Part shown: one piece after another, positions 44,831 to 55,001 of the stretch | Numbering within the stretch: the first letter of the stretch is position 1 | How the letters are laid out: every line of letters starts with the position of its first letter | NCBI RefSeq assembly: GCF_001625305.1 | Contig: NW_017803102.1 | Location: 377,599-441,598 of the forward strand | Reading direction: 5' to 3' | Length of the DNA: 64,000 nucleotides | From: Branchiostoma belcheri | Lineage: Eukaryota > Chordata > Leptocardii > Amphioxiformes > Branchiostomatidae | The notes under the pieces: model-generated | Database searches by the model: none | The model's input: only the letters and a program-made list of their open reading frames with translations | What the model was told of the DNA's origin: nothing | Made by a program: the position numbers and the translations under genes

Positions 44831-45464
44831 AAAATGATAACCAGTTTCATGACAGGTCCTATGCGGTTAGTTTACCTTCAGGCGAAAGCCTTTATATATT
44901 TTTTGCTATACCATTTACCACTAGGTGTGATCAGGATGCAACTTTTTGAGAATACAACTGTTTTGGGACTAGGCATGTTGTCATTGATAGGCTTTTAGTG
45001 AGACTAAACTCATTCCGACTAATTTCAGCAAATACTCGGAGGCTCTACAAGGGGGATTTCTACCGCTAATGAACACTCACGAGGGGGTGATTAAAGATTA
45101 AAGACGCCCTAACCACAAGTTGGCATGTCACAGTGCATATGGTTTTTTTTCAATTTCCTAATGGAAGGTAATTAAAATTACCTTCCATTCAACTCTTGTG
45201 GTGTTATCCCGCTGGTTTTTAAAGTAATTTCCAAGAACTTCGGCAGGCAACTGAGCTCTCTGGTATAGAGATAAGACAGCTACAGTTTCCGATGTGACTT
45301 GTCATTTTTTTTTTAATTATCCACTTTTGATTGTACTTCCTAATAGGTATTGTAAGCCCGTGAGTACATTAACACAAAAAACGCTGTTATAGATTTAGTG
45401 TTAATAGCTGGTCCAGACACAAGAGTATCTTGCTGTCATTTGTTTTAATGCGACATACATGATA
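44831..45464. other. Unannotated stretch with perfect palindrome
   Basis: AATGGAAGGTAATT, AA, then AATTACCTTCCATT (45160-45189) is a perfect 30-bp palindrome. Nothing else was recognised. Confidence 0.6.
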
Positions 45465-45597
45465 TATTGAAACTTTATTTGCAAAATCATGCCCGAAGGC
45501 TAATTGCTTTTACAATCAAGTATACTACATTGCAATACAGTAATAGAAGACAGGCAACAACTGTCTGGAAAAACTTCTACTTCTGCTAAGCGATACA
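45465..45597 (-). mobile_element. LINE-type 3' tail, family T1
   Basis: The minus strand ends GCAAATAAAGTTTCAATAT, preceded by GCCTTCGGGCATGATTTT and, further back, CAGACAGTTGTTGCCTG. Relatives are at 48590-48716 (plus) and 62780-62905 (minus). Confidence 0.65.
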
Positions 45598-45689
45598 AGA
45601 CTATTTCGTGCCTATGAAAGATTAGTATAGGACCAAAGGATTGCGAGTGAGTGGTATACTCTGTAACGTCGTGTGGCGTACTACATTAC

Positions 45690-46620
45690 GGATCCATACT
45701 CTAGACGTTAACTGTAGAGTCACACCACAGCAATTTACAAGCCGTGGGACGGAAAGCAACGCAAGCATTTGGTAATATATATATAGATAGTGTGTCTTTG
45801 TGTGTGTGTATGTGTGTGTGCCTTCCCTAAGGCCACAGCAAGTAAATTCTATGGATGACATCCTCCTCAGACTACAAAATCTAATGCGAAAAAAAACAAG
45901 GCGGGCCAAAAAAAAACAAGGTTGCTACATTTTAAAATCTTTACTCAATCATTGTGCAAATGGTTTTGATTCAGTGCAAACATAACATATACACAGTCAG
46001 CATCACATATCACTGCATCAAAGCAAGAAACAAAACATTAAATCACAGCTTTTTATTGTCTCCTCTCCGTAGTTTTCTGCCATCCACCTTCTGGCATGGC
46101 AACAGACATCTTTGCCCATTTTCGGCATGGTGACCACTGTTTTTTTTTCAAATCAGGCGAAAATCAATGCGCGCGCTGATGTTATCCATAAAAATTACTT
46201 GCTGTTACCTAATCCTAACATCGGACAAAACGTTAACTGTAGCGTCACACCACAGCAATCTACAAGCCTTGGGACGAAAAGCAATGCAAGCATCTGGTGA
46301 TATATATATATAGTGTGTGTGTGTGCCTTCCCTAAGGTCTCCTCTCTTCGTAGTTTTCTTCCATCCACCTTCCGGCATGGCAACAGACATCTTTGCCAAT
46401 TTTCGGCATGGTGACCACTGTCAGAAGGCAACAAAATGTTTTTCCAAATCAGGCAAAAATCAATGCGCGCGCTGATGTAATCCATAATATTTACTTGCTG
46501 TGGCCTAAGAAACATAAAAGTAACTGTAGCGTCACACCACAGCAATCTAACAGCCTTGGGACGAAAAGCAATGCAGGCATCTGGTGATATATATAGTTAG
46601 TGTGTGTGTGCCTTCCCTAA
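45690..46620 (+). repeat. Dispersed repeat D1, locally triplicated, with TG/TA microsatellites
   Basis: The segment GTTAACTGTAGMGTCACACC, CACAGCAAT, GGGACGAAAAGCAATGCA and GTGATATATATA, followed by a GTGTGT run and TGCCTTCCCTAA, occurs three times (about 45707, 46210 and 46515). The second and third are linked by the D1 body with CATGGCAACAGACATCTTTG and GTTATCCATAAAAATTACTT. Copies elsewhere are at 14430 and 38100 in the opposite orientation. Confidence 0.8.
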
Positions 46621-47027
46621 TGCCCGCCGCTGATGGTGTAAACCGTCACGGCAGCTGCAGGTGTCGGGAGGAACAAAGCCCGGCTTTAGCGCGCCGAGAC
46701 AATCCGCAGGTCTGAATGCAGTTAGCATATGTCATGGCAGGGTGCGGTAAACCCACCTGCGCGCTAACACAGGCCAGGATATACTTCATACGGCAGCAGT
46801 GTGGGGTGTTCTGGATACATCGGTATAGCCGGTGTAAAGACATGTCCCAACCCGGGGCCCGGCCGGGCAGTTGTATGGAACGAAAATTATGATATAAGAC
46901 AGCAAAACACAATTTGTTTTAGAAAATTAACCATGGGCACTATTTGTGTGTTCTCTTAATACAAATTGTTTATTTTTAGTTCACGCAAACAACCCGGCCG
47001 GGCCCCCGCATGGAAATGTGACCTCAG
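46621..47027. other. GC-rich stretch, unrecognised
   Basis: GC-richer than its flanks. Contains a repeated CCCGGCCGGGC-type motif (about 46855-46867 and 46994-47006) that is partly palindromic. No coding support. Confidence 0.4.
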
Positions 47028-47095
47028 CATAACCGCCCTTCAGCGTAGCACACCAGCTTAATTCGAAGGCACGCGGCGCGGCGGCAGCTTACTAG
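47028..47095 (-). mobile_element. LINE L1x extreme 3' remnant
   Basis: Plus-strand ATAACCGCCCTTCAGCGTAG, CACACCAGCTT and CACGCGGCGCGGCGGCAGCT are a minus-oriented minisatellite unit joined to the GC-rich linker, as at 36098 and 24058. Confidence 0.7.
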
Positions 47096-47330
47096 ATTAC
47101 AATTAAATGTTTGTGGAGTAATTATCGTAAATATTTAAACACATTATCGCAACAAAGTATATATCAACATAATCGTGATATGATACACTCCACCATGTGT
47201 ACAAAATATTAGTAGTAAATGCATCTTTCGTAATAGCGTTCATATTGGCATAAATATCCATAGAATGTTATGTGTTTTAAATTTTTACACACAATTTGTG
47301 AAAATTACTGAAATGATGTTACAATTCATT
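47096..47330. other. Unannotated AT-rich spacer
   Basis: No feature seen. Confidence 0.5.
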
Positions 47331-47331
47331 C

Positions 47332-47880
47332 GTGGTTTTGGTAAGTTGCGCAAAGCCAGATTTCATAGAAAAACTTTGTAGTTCGTTAACGGCGACGGCT
47401 TACAGTACGTGTCTGAAACGCAACACCAACGAAATACTAAATCATACCCGGAAGTCTGAGTATGCTTCGTTACTCTTGGTCATGTTTTTCTTCATCATTT
47501 TCTACGTGTCAAACGGCATCAAACAGCTGCACACTCCGGTGATCACCGAAGGCAATCAGAGCTCTGTTTTCAAGTTTAGGTTTACCAAATGTGACGGAAT
47601 GGTTGTCGTTGATGAAATGGGGATACAGTCTGGAATAAATAGGAGCGTCTCCTTGCATGCCAGATGACTATATCAGAGGTCCTGTGATGGATGCCACGGC
47701 CAATGCCTTAAACAGTCGGGTGGCCTAAAACCTGACACCGGTATCTGTCATGTAGTCCCAGGCGACCTTTGGTGTACATTGGCACTTTGTCAACTTCATC
47801 TACCGCTATCCAATGCGCAATGTCGTTTTGGCGAAGTTCCTAGAAGTGAAAATGTAAAAACTTCTTCGCGTTTTTTTTTT
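47332..47880 (+). pseudogene. Unrecognised coding-like block, broken
   Basis: An open plus frame of 111 codons (47332-47667) has a polar start, a hydrophobic segment YASLLLVMFFFIIFYVSNG and then a hydrophilic region (VFKFRFTKCDGMVVVDEMG), a layout like a type II membrane protein. After one TGA (47665-47667) the same frame stays open to about 47880 (GGLKPDTGICHVVPGDLW). The start is GTG, no ATG-led signal is clear, and a strong donor-like GTAAGT lies at 47341-47346. I recognise no family. It could be a decayed exon, a transposon gene scrap or chance. Confidence 0.22.
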
Positions 47881-48095
47881 CACAATAAAGCATGAAGTCT
47901 CAGACTGATACAGTTCTGCTATGCTGCTGTGGCAATACCAAAGATGAATGTAGAGCATGGGTGACATGTCTTGAACCGATAACAGTTCTTCTTGGATAAT
48001 TTTAACTGGAAAAACTTCTTCGCTTTTTTTTCACAATGAAGCATGGAGTCTGGTACAGTTCTGCTATGCTACTGTAGCAATACCAAAGATGAATA
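47860..48095. repeat. Tandem duplication, about 150-bp period
   Basis: AAAACTTCTTCGCGTTTTTT, ACAATAAAGCATGAAGTCT, TACAGTTCTGCTATGCTG and GCAATACCAAAGATGAAT occur near 47857 and 48010. Confidence 0.8.
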
Positions 48096-48099
48096 ATGT

Positions 48100-48365
48100 A
48101 AACTAGAAAAGTAACATCTGCAAAGCATAAGCATAATGTCTGCTCTGTTAATTCTTTCTCAAACACATTAACATACATGTTTATGGTGACAGGAGTCTAA
48201 ATGCCTACTATGAAATTGCAACATTATGTAACCCAACACCAGTTACCATGGTGACAGACGTCAACAAAAGAGGACATTGGCCAGGTCAGAGGTTAGTGTT
48301 TGGAACAGAAGAAGAAGAAATAGAGCAAAAACAATACATTTTTCCTTCGGTAAACATGTCTTGAA
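48100..48365 (-). mobile_element. Dispersed repeat D2, copy 3, with RFX-type palindrome
   Basis: Reverse of 34035-34315. Carries GTTACCATGGTGAC (48242-48255), a strong match to the RFX X-box palindrome, flanked by the conserved AACCCAACACCA and AGACGTCAACAAAAGAGG. Ends CCTTCGGTAAACATG. Confidence 0.75.
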
Positions 48366-48589
48366 CCAATAGCAGTTCTTCTTAAATAATTTTAGCTGGA
48401 TTGTAAGTTTTAAGATACTGAACTCCCACCCCCAAAATGTTCCACCACACCTACGCGGGACGCACGGCTTAGTTCTTACACAGTGGATGAAAATATTCGT
48501 TGTTATTAATTAAGATCATGTAGATTGTAGAATATGGTAAAGCCTCAAGGCACCCTTGTCAATATCATTCGGTTAGAGTAGTAGTAGAA
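48366..48589. other. Unannotated spacer
   Basis: No feature seen. Confidence 0.5.
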
Positions 48590-48716
48590 GTAGAATTTTT
48601 TTTTCCAGACAGTTGTTACCTGTCTCCTGTTACTGCATTGCAATGAGTATTATACTTGATTGTAAAAGCAATTAGCCTTCGGGCATGGTTTTGCAAATAA
48701 AGTTTTATAGTTTTTT
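48590..48716 (+). mobile_element. LINE-type 3' tail, family T1, copy 2
   Basis: Plus-strand counterpart of 45465-45597: GTAGAAGTAGAATTTTTT, CAGACAGTTGTTACCTG and AGCCTTCGGGCATGGTTTT, ending GCAAATAAAGTTTTATAG. Confidence 0.65.
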
Positions 48717-48720
48717 TTTA

Positions 48721-49080
48721 TTAAAGGCATCCAGTGCAGTTTTTAGGGCGTGTAAGCCTGATTTTTCAAAGCCAAAATTCTAGTCATTTATTTAGATAAT
48801 GAGTTGAATCCTCACTCTCCCAATGTATATTGACCCTCATGGAGCAAAAATTCCCAAAGTTCTGACGGAAAACGGTTACTGGAAGGGCCCTGGGCTGAAT
48901 TTTAGGGTACCACCCAGAAAATAAAGGACTCATCTTGTTTCTGCAGTTTTAAATGCCCAAAGTATAAAATACTGACTCAAATGTGCTCATGTGAAGCAGT
49001 ATGTGTCAATATCACAAAGATTGCCTTGTTCAAAATACTTGTAGTTTTGCTTCATTGAAAATCGCATTGGAGGCCTTTAA
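48721..49080. mobile_element. TTAA-flanked TIR element M2, copy 2
   Basis: TTAA at 48721-48724 and 49077-49080 brackets a 352-bp element with ends AGGCATCCAGTGCAGTTTT and AAAATCGCATTGGAGGCCT. Same internal landmarks as copy 1. Confidence 0.85.
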
Positions 49081-49695
49081 TGTGACGTTGATGAATCAGA
49101 AACCAAGTATTCTTCAACTGAATCGATAGCCCTGTGTTGCCGGGTAGGTTGTCATTAGGTAACTTGAGCCGAGTTGTCCAATTTGTCTCCTGATTTATCT
49201 TTTATATGATATATATATATACTGCTTCATCCTACCATTCATCAAAACGTCATGAAAGGATACGCCCTGTTGAGCTAAGTAAGAACCTTATCGGATATAT
49301 CGAAAGACGAGAACTAAAGATATCTCAACTGAAGATAGTGCTCAATCATTTTTGCTAATAATTTACAATATTACAGGTTTATCGATTTTATTATTAAGTA
49401 GGGTTAGATTTGACTACAACACAAGAAATAAGACTCAACAACAAGCTTCAATGGTCCTAGTCAGAATAGGCGAGACCCTGATTGCTTAGGAAGTGGAGGG
49501 GTTGTATTATTTAAGTTCAGCCTTCTCCATACCGCTATGTACAAACGCAGAAGAACTTTCTAATCAATATACCAGTAGAATAGAGCTACCACTCTGAAAG
49601 TCTCCAAACAGCCTCCTGGCAACATGGTTTCCTTTTGGACTTTTAAAAATTAATCAATAGTCCATGCTTTTAAACAAGCCTTTCTGAAAATTCTC
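49081..49695. other. Unannotated stretch
   Basis: A short (TA)n run near 49210-49221; no gene. Confidence 0.5.
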
Positions 49696-49703
49696 CAGTG
49701 TCA

Positions 49704-49734
49704 CTGACGAAAGGTAGTGGATTCTACCTGAAAC
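49704..49734 (+). ncRNA. Hammerhead-like hairpin, family H2, copy 1
   Basis: CTGACGA (49704-49710), A, stem AGGTAG/CTACCT (49712-49717 and 49724-49729) around TGGATT, then GAAAC. Same layout as family H1 but with a different stem sequence and flanks (TTTGACCGTTACC follows). An extra A between CTGACGA and the stem departs from the canonical hammerhead core, so catalysis is doubtful. Confidence 0.4.
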
Positions 49735-50670
49735 CTTTGACCGTTACCAAGATCATAATCAGTTGCTTGAGTAACTTTTTTTGGCGTATCTTATTACCTG
49801 GATGTCTAGTAGGTAGTTACTTTACTTTATCTTGCCCCTTGTGCTTCGGATGGCGTCGCGGGGAGCGGGGTACAGTCGACACCCCGCTGTCAAGTTTGTC
49901 GCCTCCTGCAGAGACACGTCGTGCCCATATAGGGACCCCCTCTATCCATAATACAGTACTTCACATCAGGAGGTATGTAAGGACGTAAACTTGAAGTATC
50001 TGAAGAATTACAAAACTTCTCTGCAGTTTTTCATCGGAAAAACTTCTTCATGCGTGATGATTCAAAGTCTGTTTTCGACTTTTCACCTCAAGATATGAAG
50101 ATAGAAGTAGGATACATGACTTCTCTTAGCCGTGGATATTAAAAGTAAGGTATGCCCAGTCGAATCACCTCGATGGCCCTTCTCAGCCATCCACGCCAAG
50201 TTTTGCCATAAGCACCACAAATCTCGAGTCCCCGAGCGCCCAAAAATATGACGCCATCAGCCAAGTGAATCGCAGAACGACTTTTGCTCATGAAATCGTC
50301 TGCTGGCTCTTTCGTTTCCACAGCTGCAACTGCCGGTGCCGAGAATCAATCTCAGAGCAACAGCCACTGCCGTTGACACGGTGGGTGACCCTTGATACTG
50401 CGTTTGACAGTTGTAAATGTCGGGAAGGCAGTGTGTTCGGACAGGGTCAATGTTATATATGTTTATCGGTGGGAATATGGCACCCTGAGCCTCGTACAAC
50501 CTTTCACGGTAGGTCCTATCGCTGTGGATGAAGGCAGGGTGCTGCCGTACTGTGGACATGGTCACACATCTTGCCTGACACGTTGATCGATAGCCCGTTG
50601 ATATTGTGTCTAATCAACTCGGTTGTGTGTATGTATGAGTGCGGTGTGTACATTTCCTGTCGGACTGCGC
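49735..50670. other. Unannotated stretch, partly GC-rich
   Basis: Overlapping open frames on both strands at 50139-50586 in a GC-richer stretch. No motif, no splice pair, no call. Confidence 0.4.
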
Positions 50671-50672
50671 CG

Positions 50673-50967
50673 ATCTTTGAAGTTGGATAGATTTTTTTTT
50701 ATGTTCCAATATTTCATGACTAGACATGGTGACAGCACACTCAAGTTATATCAACTTATTTTATGCCGTCAGCAACGCAGGGGATAAATACAGGACAAGA
50801 CAATACTCATTTTCACCTGAGCGAAGTGAGGAAAGTCGTGTAAAGTGCCTTTCCCAAGGGCACAATATCGGTGGCATGTCAGGACTCGAACCCAGGACCT
50901 GAGGGTTCCGAGTCGAGCACTCTGCCACTACGCCACACAACCCCACAATCTTTGAATTTGGATAGAT
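50673..50967 (-). mobile_element. SINE S1, complete, 20-bp target-site duplication
   Basis: ATCTTTGAAGTTGGATAGAT (50673-50692) and its copy with one mismatch (50948-50967) flank a 255-bp minus-strand SINE. A T-run at the left is its poly-A tail. The tail, the body (AAGGCACTTTACACGACTTT on the minus strand) and a tRNA-like head with the box-B match GGGTTCGAGTCC (50882-50893) are all present. This is the reference copy for family S1. Confidence 0.92.
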
Positions 50968-51640
50968 TGTCGTAGTGACTGCATAAGTGTTAAACTTTCA
51001 TGTGTATAGACGTTGTATATCCATTCCCCCGGCGGTTCTGCTCATTTGGCAGTCTGACAGATGTTAAGGGCAAAGGCGGGCATAGTTTTCAGTTTTCTGG
51101 ACGATAACTTTGGCATCTTGCCGTCTATTTACATAAACCTCGGCGCACGCCAGCCCATAGAAGCTCTGCCCTTAGGTCCTAGACAACTCTCCAGATCCGT
51201 CATCCACGTACTTTGTTAAACATTTCTCCCCGCACCTCAAGATAAATTGTTATGACAAAAGGTTCGATAGAAAGGCGTCTCCTACTCCCTTTATGTGAAG
51301 ATCGAGGACTAACTTCAATGGGTGCGAAATCGTCCTTATGTCGTCCTGCCTACAGATGCTTATCACTCAACTGTACTACTTACCTACTATCTATCTAGTC
51401 CCTTGCCCGCCTGGTCGTTGGGGGGACAAGGTATAGAAGTGAGAATGGGCAGTTGTCTCTAAGACTGTCTGTCTCTGGCAGCAGTCAACTGTACTACCAA
51501 ACTATAAACGGCATCCACAATGATGTCGCCTCTTCTTCCGACGTGTGTGGGTGTTTGTAACGTGGGTATCGTGTTATGTCAGGATCATTTTGGAGAACCT
51601 TTGTGTGGAGTAAGCAGACTTAACCGTAAAGATATTCTTT
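50968..51640. other. Unannotated stretch
   Basis: No supported feature. Confidence 0.5.
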
Positions 51641-51846
51641 TTACACAACCAAGTGTTTTATTCACAGCCGACGTTTCATTGACCGTCTGTCACCTTCCTC
51701 AGAGCAGTTCTGACTGGTTCACATCGCACTGCGGCACAGAAAGACCAAATGTGTAAGATCAAATGTGAACCAGTCAGAATTGCCCTGAGGAAGGTCACAG
51801 ACGGTCACCGAAACGTCGGCTGTGAATAAAACACTTCGTTGTGTAA
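51641..51846. repeat. Large inverted repeat built from two H1 copies
   Basis: Arms of 83 bp (51641-51723 and 51764-51846) with a 40-nt spacer. Each arm holds the H1 core: minus strand 51667-51705 (stem GGTGAC/GTCAAT, decayed) and plus strand 51782-51820 (GGTCAC/GTCACC, one mismatch). Both arms reach into AATAAAACAC and TGTGTAA. Confidence 0.85.
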
Positions 51847-52348
51847 AACGGTTTTTTACTCAGTGACTTACCAACCTGATGAAACTATTCAAAGACCTAA
51901 CCGTAATATATGTATGACTGTATATATTCCCTCAACCTTTTAAGAAAAGCAAGTAGCTGTTTCCCTTCAGGGCTGCCAGGAGGGTCCACTCGGCCGTGCA
52001 CATTTGACCTGATTCCAACTTCTTACCATAGTAATTTATCACGGAGCTGAAAGTCAACACCCCGTGCAGCCGTGTACAACCGTTCCCGGACTGAGAGTAC
52101 AGTTTGATGATGTGAGGCGATATTGACCTTGGTTTTTGGCTTTATCTCGGTCAATATTTGCACGGAAGGTCAGGGTGGAATGGCACCTCGTTCCACTTAG
52201 GAAGTTCTTAGTTATTGCCTGCTACTTAACAGCCCCACCTGAAACATTTCGCTGTAAAACGATTTGAAAATGGACTTTGTGTCGGCTACGATTCGAAAAT
52301 TTTTTAGAGCGTGACATCTTCTACGGAGGAAACGTCCCGACCACGTAC
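51847..52348. other. Unannotated stretch
   Basis: The first about 50 bp continue the H1 tail (TTACCAACCTGATGAAAC). The rest is unassigned. Confidence 0.5.
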
Positions 52349-52510
52349 CTGGAAGGAAAGCTTAGCTTCACACCCGAGGCAATAATTATTGACATTTTGA
52401 TCAGTCGCCGAGCTATTCTGATGGAGGTTCGAGAAGAACAGATTGCTTGGATCTAAAGAAGCGTTGCGCGGGATCCAACAGTGGTAATCTTCCATATGTT
52501 CATTGAATGC
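52349..52510 (-). CDS. Candidate internal exon, unrecognised protein
   Basis: A minus-strand open block of exactly 54 codons. It is bounded by an AG acceptor (52511-52512, ATATTAG) and a consensus donor CAG|GTACGT (donor GT at 52348-52347), phase 0 at both ends. The peptide starts AFNEHMEDYHCWIPRNASLD and ends NNYCLGCEAKLSFQ, with three Cys and potential N-glycosylation sites (NAS, NSS). The DYHCWIP pattern recalls the first extracellular loop of SLC22-type organic-ion transporters, but that is a guess. The polypyrimidine tract is weak and no partner exon was found nearby. Confidence 0.3.
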
Positions 52511-54389
52511 CTAATATGTAGGCCATCGACTTGTTTGAATGGAGCCCTTACGAGACCACATTAGTTTATTAGTAAGCGTTTTCTTTTCTATTAGTCTTTA
52601 CGTTTGTACTTTTTCACAATCTACTCGAATACACTTGTTTTCTTGCAATTGGTTTGGCAATAATGATACTGGTTTTGGTGTTATGATATTCATTTATAAT
52701 CAATAATGATGAACAGCAACATAGAGATGGCAACAAAATAGCAACACCCTTCATCAATGCCTAATGATCGAACAAAAAAGCTGCTGGTTGATCAACAACA
52801 TGTTGCAATAACGATGCTGATTGTTCGTCACATTTATATATTAATACAAAAATAGAATTTGAAATGAGATAAAAGCCCTAATTTTTAAGTAATTACAAGA
52901 CAGCTAAATCAGAAAAACGTAAGGTAGGTTTTCAGAAACTCCACAAATAATTTCTGAACTGTCAAATAAAGTATCGCGTTCCTGGCATTGAACGTTCAAC
53001 TCCAATATTCAACTCCCTGCCAGAGGAATATTCCGATTGCCAGTAGTGGCATTGAAGATAACACTGCATATTGCATATGGTGTAGATTTGGTAACCTCTT
53101 GAGTACCAACTTCCGCATCTCCCGTCACTTCCTAAGACCTTTTTCTGACATGCGGCTATGTAACAGGTCGACGTGGGGCTACAGAATCCTTTTATAGAAG
53201 ATCCTGGACGTCTCCGGCTTTGTGGCTACTCACAACACGTCTTGGTCGTCATGGAGACGACTTGCCTTCTCTCTATTTTGGAGATTATCCACAAGCAAAA
53301 GGATCATAAGCATCAATGGGGTATAGAGAGAGGAAGATAAAACACGTTGACGATCTGCTAAAGTATGCAATATATCATAACAGGAGCAGATCTAACTCTG
53401 CAAAGGTTATGGCTACCGGTTATAGCTAATCGAATATAATGGATAGCAGGGTGTCTTTTGTAAAAATGTTTCCTATACTTTCACATTTTCACTCAATTTT
53501 TGAACGATGATGCAAAAAGAAATCATTAGTCTATCATGCATTATGAATTAGCAATGAGGGTCAGTCCATGGATCCACTAGTCTTTCAAGCCGGATTCCAA
53601 GGCCTTTGCATACTTTACCGGCATTAAATCGACTGTGATCACACTAATTACTGGTCGCTAGATTAGAAATTGATTATTTGAGGTCGTTGCCCTCACATAT
53701 ACGTGTGAACAAAACCCCAAAAAAAGGCTGAATGTCGTTGACTACGTTCTGAAGTGAGGCCGTCTTGATATGTATATGTCCTTATCCATGTTCAGATTTT
53801 TTGATTTTGCATCTCATTTGGCAAAATAAATATAATTGTATGTATTCGGAATCCAATTGTTTTCCTTCACAAAATTTAAAATTGCAAGTGAATAATTATG
53901 AAAACATTCAATAATCTTCTGTAGTGAATACTTGGAGTATGCAGGCGTATGCAAATATAAATACTGTTTGGAGCTAGTGTCATTACAAATGGCCAAAAGA
54001 TGTCAATGCACATAATTATATACGTAGACTATACACTGGGAAAACAGAAACTTGCAAATCTAGATATGACGAGAGTTCCTAGTTTAGTGCATGGTTAATC
54101 TTATGGCATATCTTATCGGTTTTTATGGAGGTTTTGGGAACAATGGTTAATTATACAACGTCCCAGCGAGATCTATCCTCCACAGGAAACTACCTTTCTC
54201 CACAGTTATCACTTACGAAAGGAGATCTAGATTAAACGTCCTCATTCTGACGTCTCAGATAAACTACCTGCAGATTCTGCAATTACAGAGTAACCTGCCT
54301 TACACGGAGAGTGATCACTCACCGCGATTCAATGCTTTGATTTAAAGCAGAGCTCCTTGGCGTTAGGCGCTGAAAAATTCTCTCCAGGA
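52511..54389. other. Unannotated AT-rich stretch
   Basis: About 1.9 kb without supported features. Confidence 0.5.
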
Positions 54390-54751
54390 GATATGTTGCC
54401 AGGGTTCGAAATTTATTATTGGGAATAGGTGCACTGGTGCACCCAACCTACAAAATTTAGGTGCACAATTTTTTGGGGGTGCACCATATAAAACAAAACA
54501 TAATTATAGATCTTACTGTTCCTCTTCAGAGCTTCAATCCTAAATGGGAGCTAACTATAAAATCTTAAACAAGTACTACTAAATTTTATTATTTTTCTGA
54601 CACTTAGATGCCAAGAATATCTTGTATACTATTATACATTTGATATTTAAAAATACCTACAAAAATTTTTGGGTGCACCAGTGCACCCACATAAAAAAAA
54701 TTGGGTGCACTAAGGTGCACAAGCACCCAGCATTTCAAGCCCTGGATATGT
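54390..54751. mobile_element. hAT-like TIR element M3, copy 1
   Basis: GATATGT (54390-54396 and 54745-54751) flanks an element that starts CAGGGTTCGAAAT (54400) and ends ATTTCAAGCCCTG (54744). Many GGTGCACC motifs lie near both ends. CAGGG termini are typical of hAT elements. No coding capacity. Confidence 0.8.
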
Positions 54752-55001
54752 CTTAGCGTGACTGATTTACACACACGTTCTTACAATGTATATACGTAGG
54801 GGGTGATGATGATGATGTAGCTTTGTCACCAGCACCTGGCATCCCTGCGACAGCGGAAATTTGTAATTTCGAGCTTGGTGGGGCTCATCTGACAGCACAG
54901 GATAATGGTAGACGCACTTCACTTCCGTTCCTCTGTACGTGCGCGAGTTTTCAAAGACTTTCCCGCCTTTGCGCTCGGCTCTCTCAGCAAGCATCAAAGC
55001 C
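54752..55001. other. Unannotated spacer
   Basis: A short GATGAT run near 54804-54816; nothing else. Confidence 0.5.
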
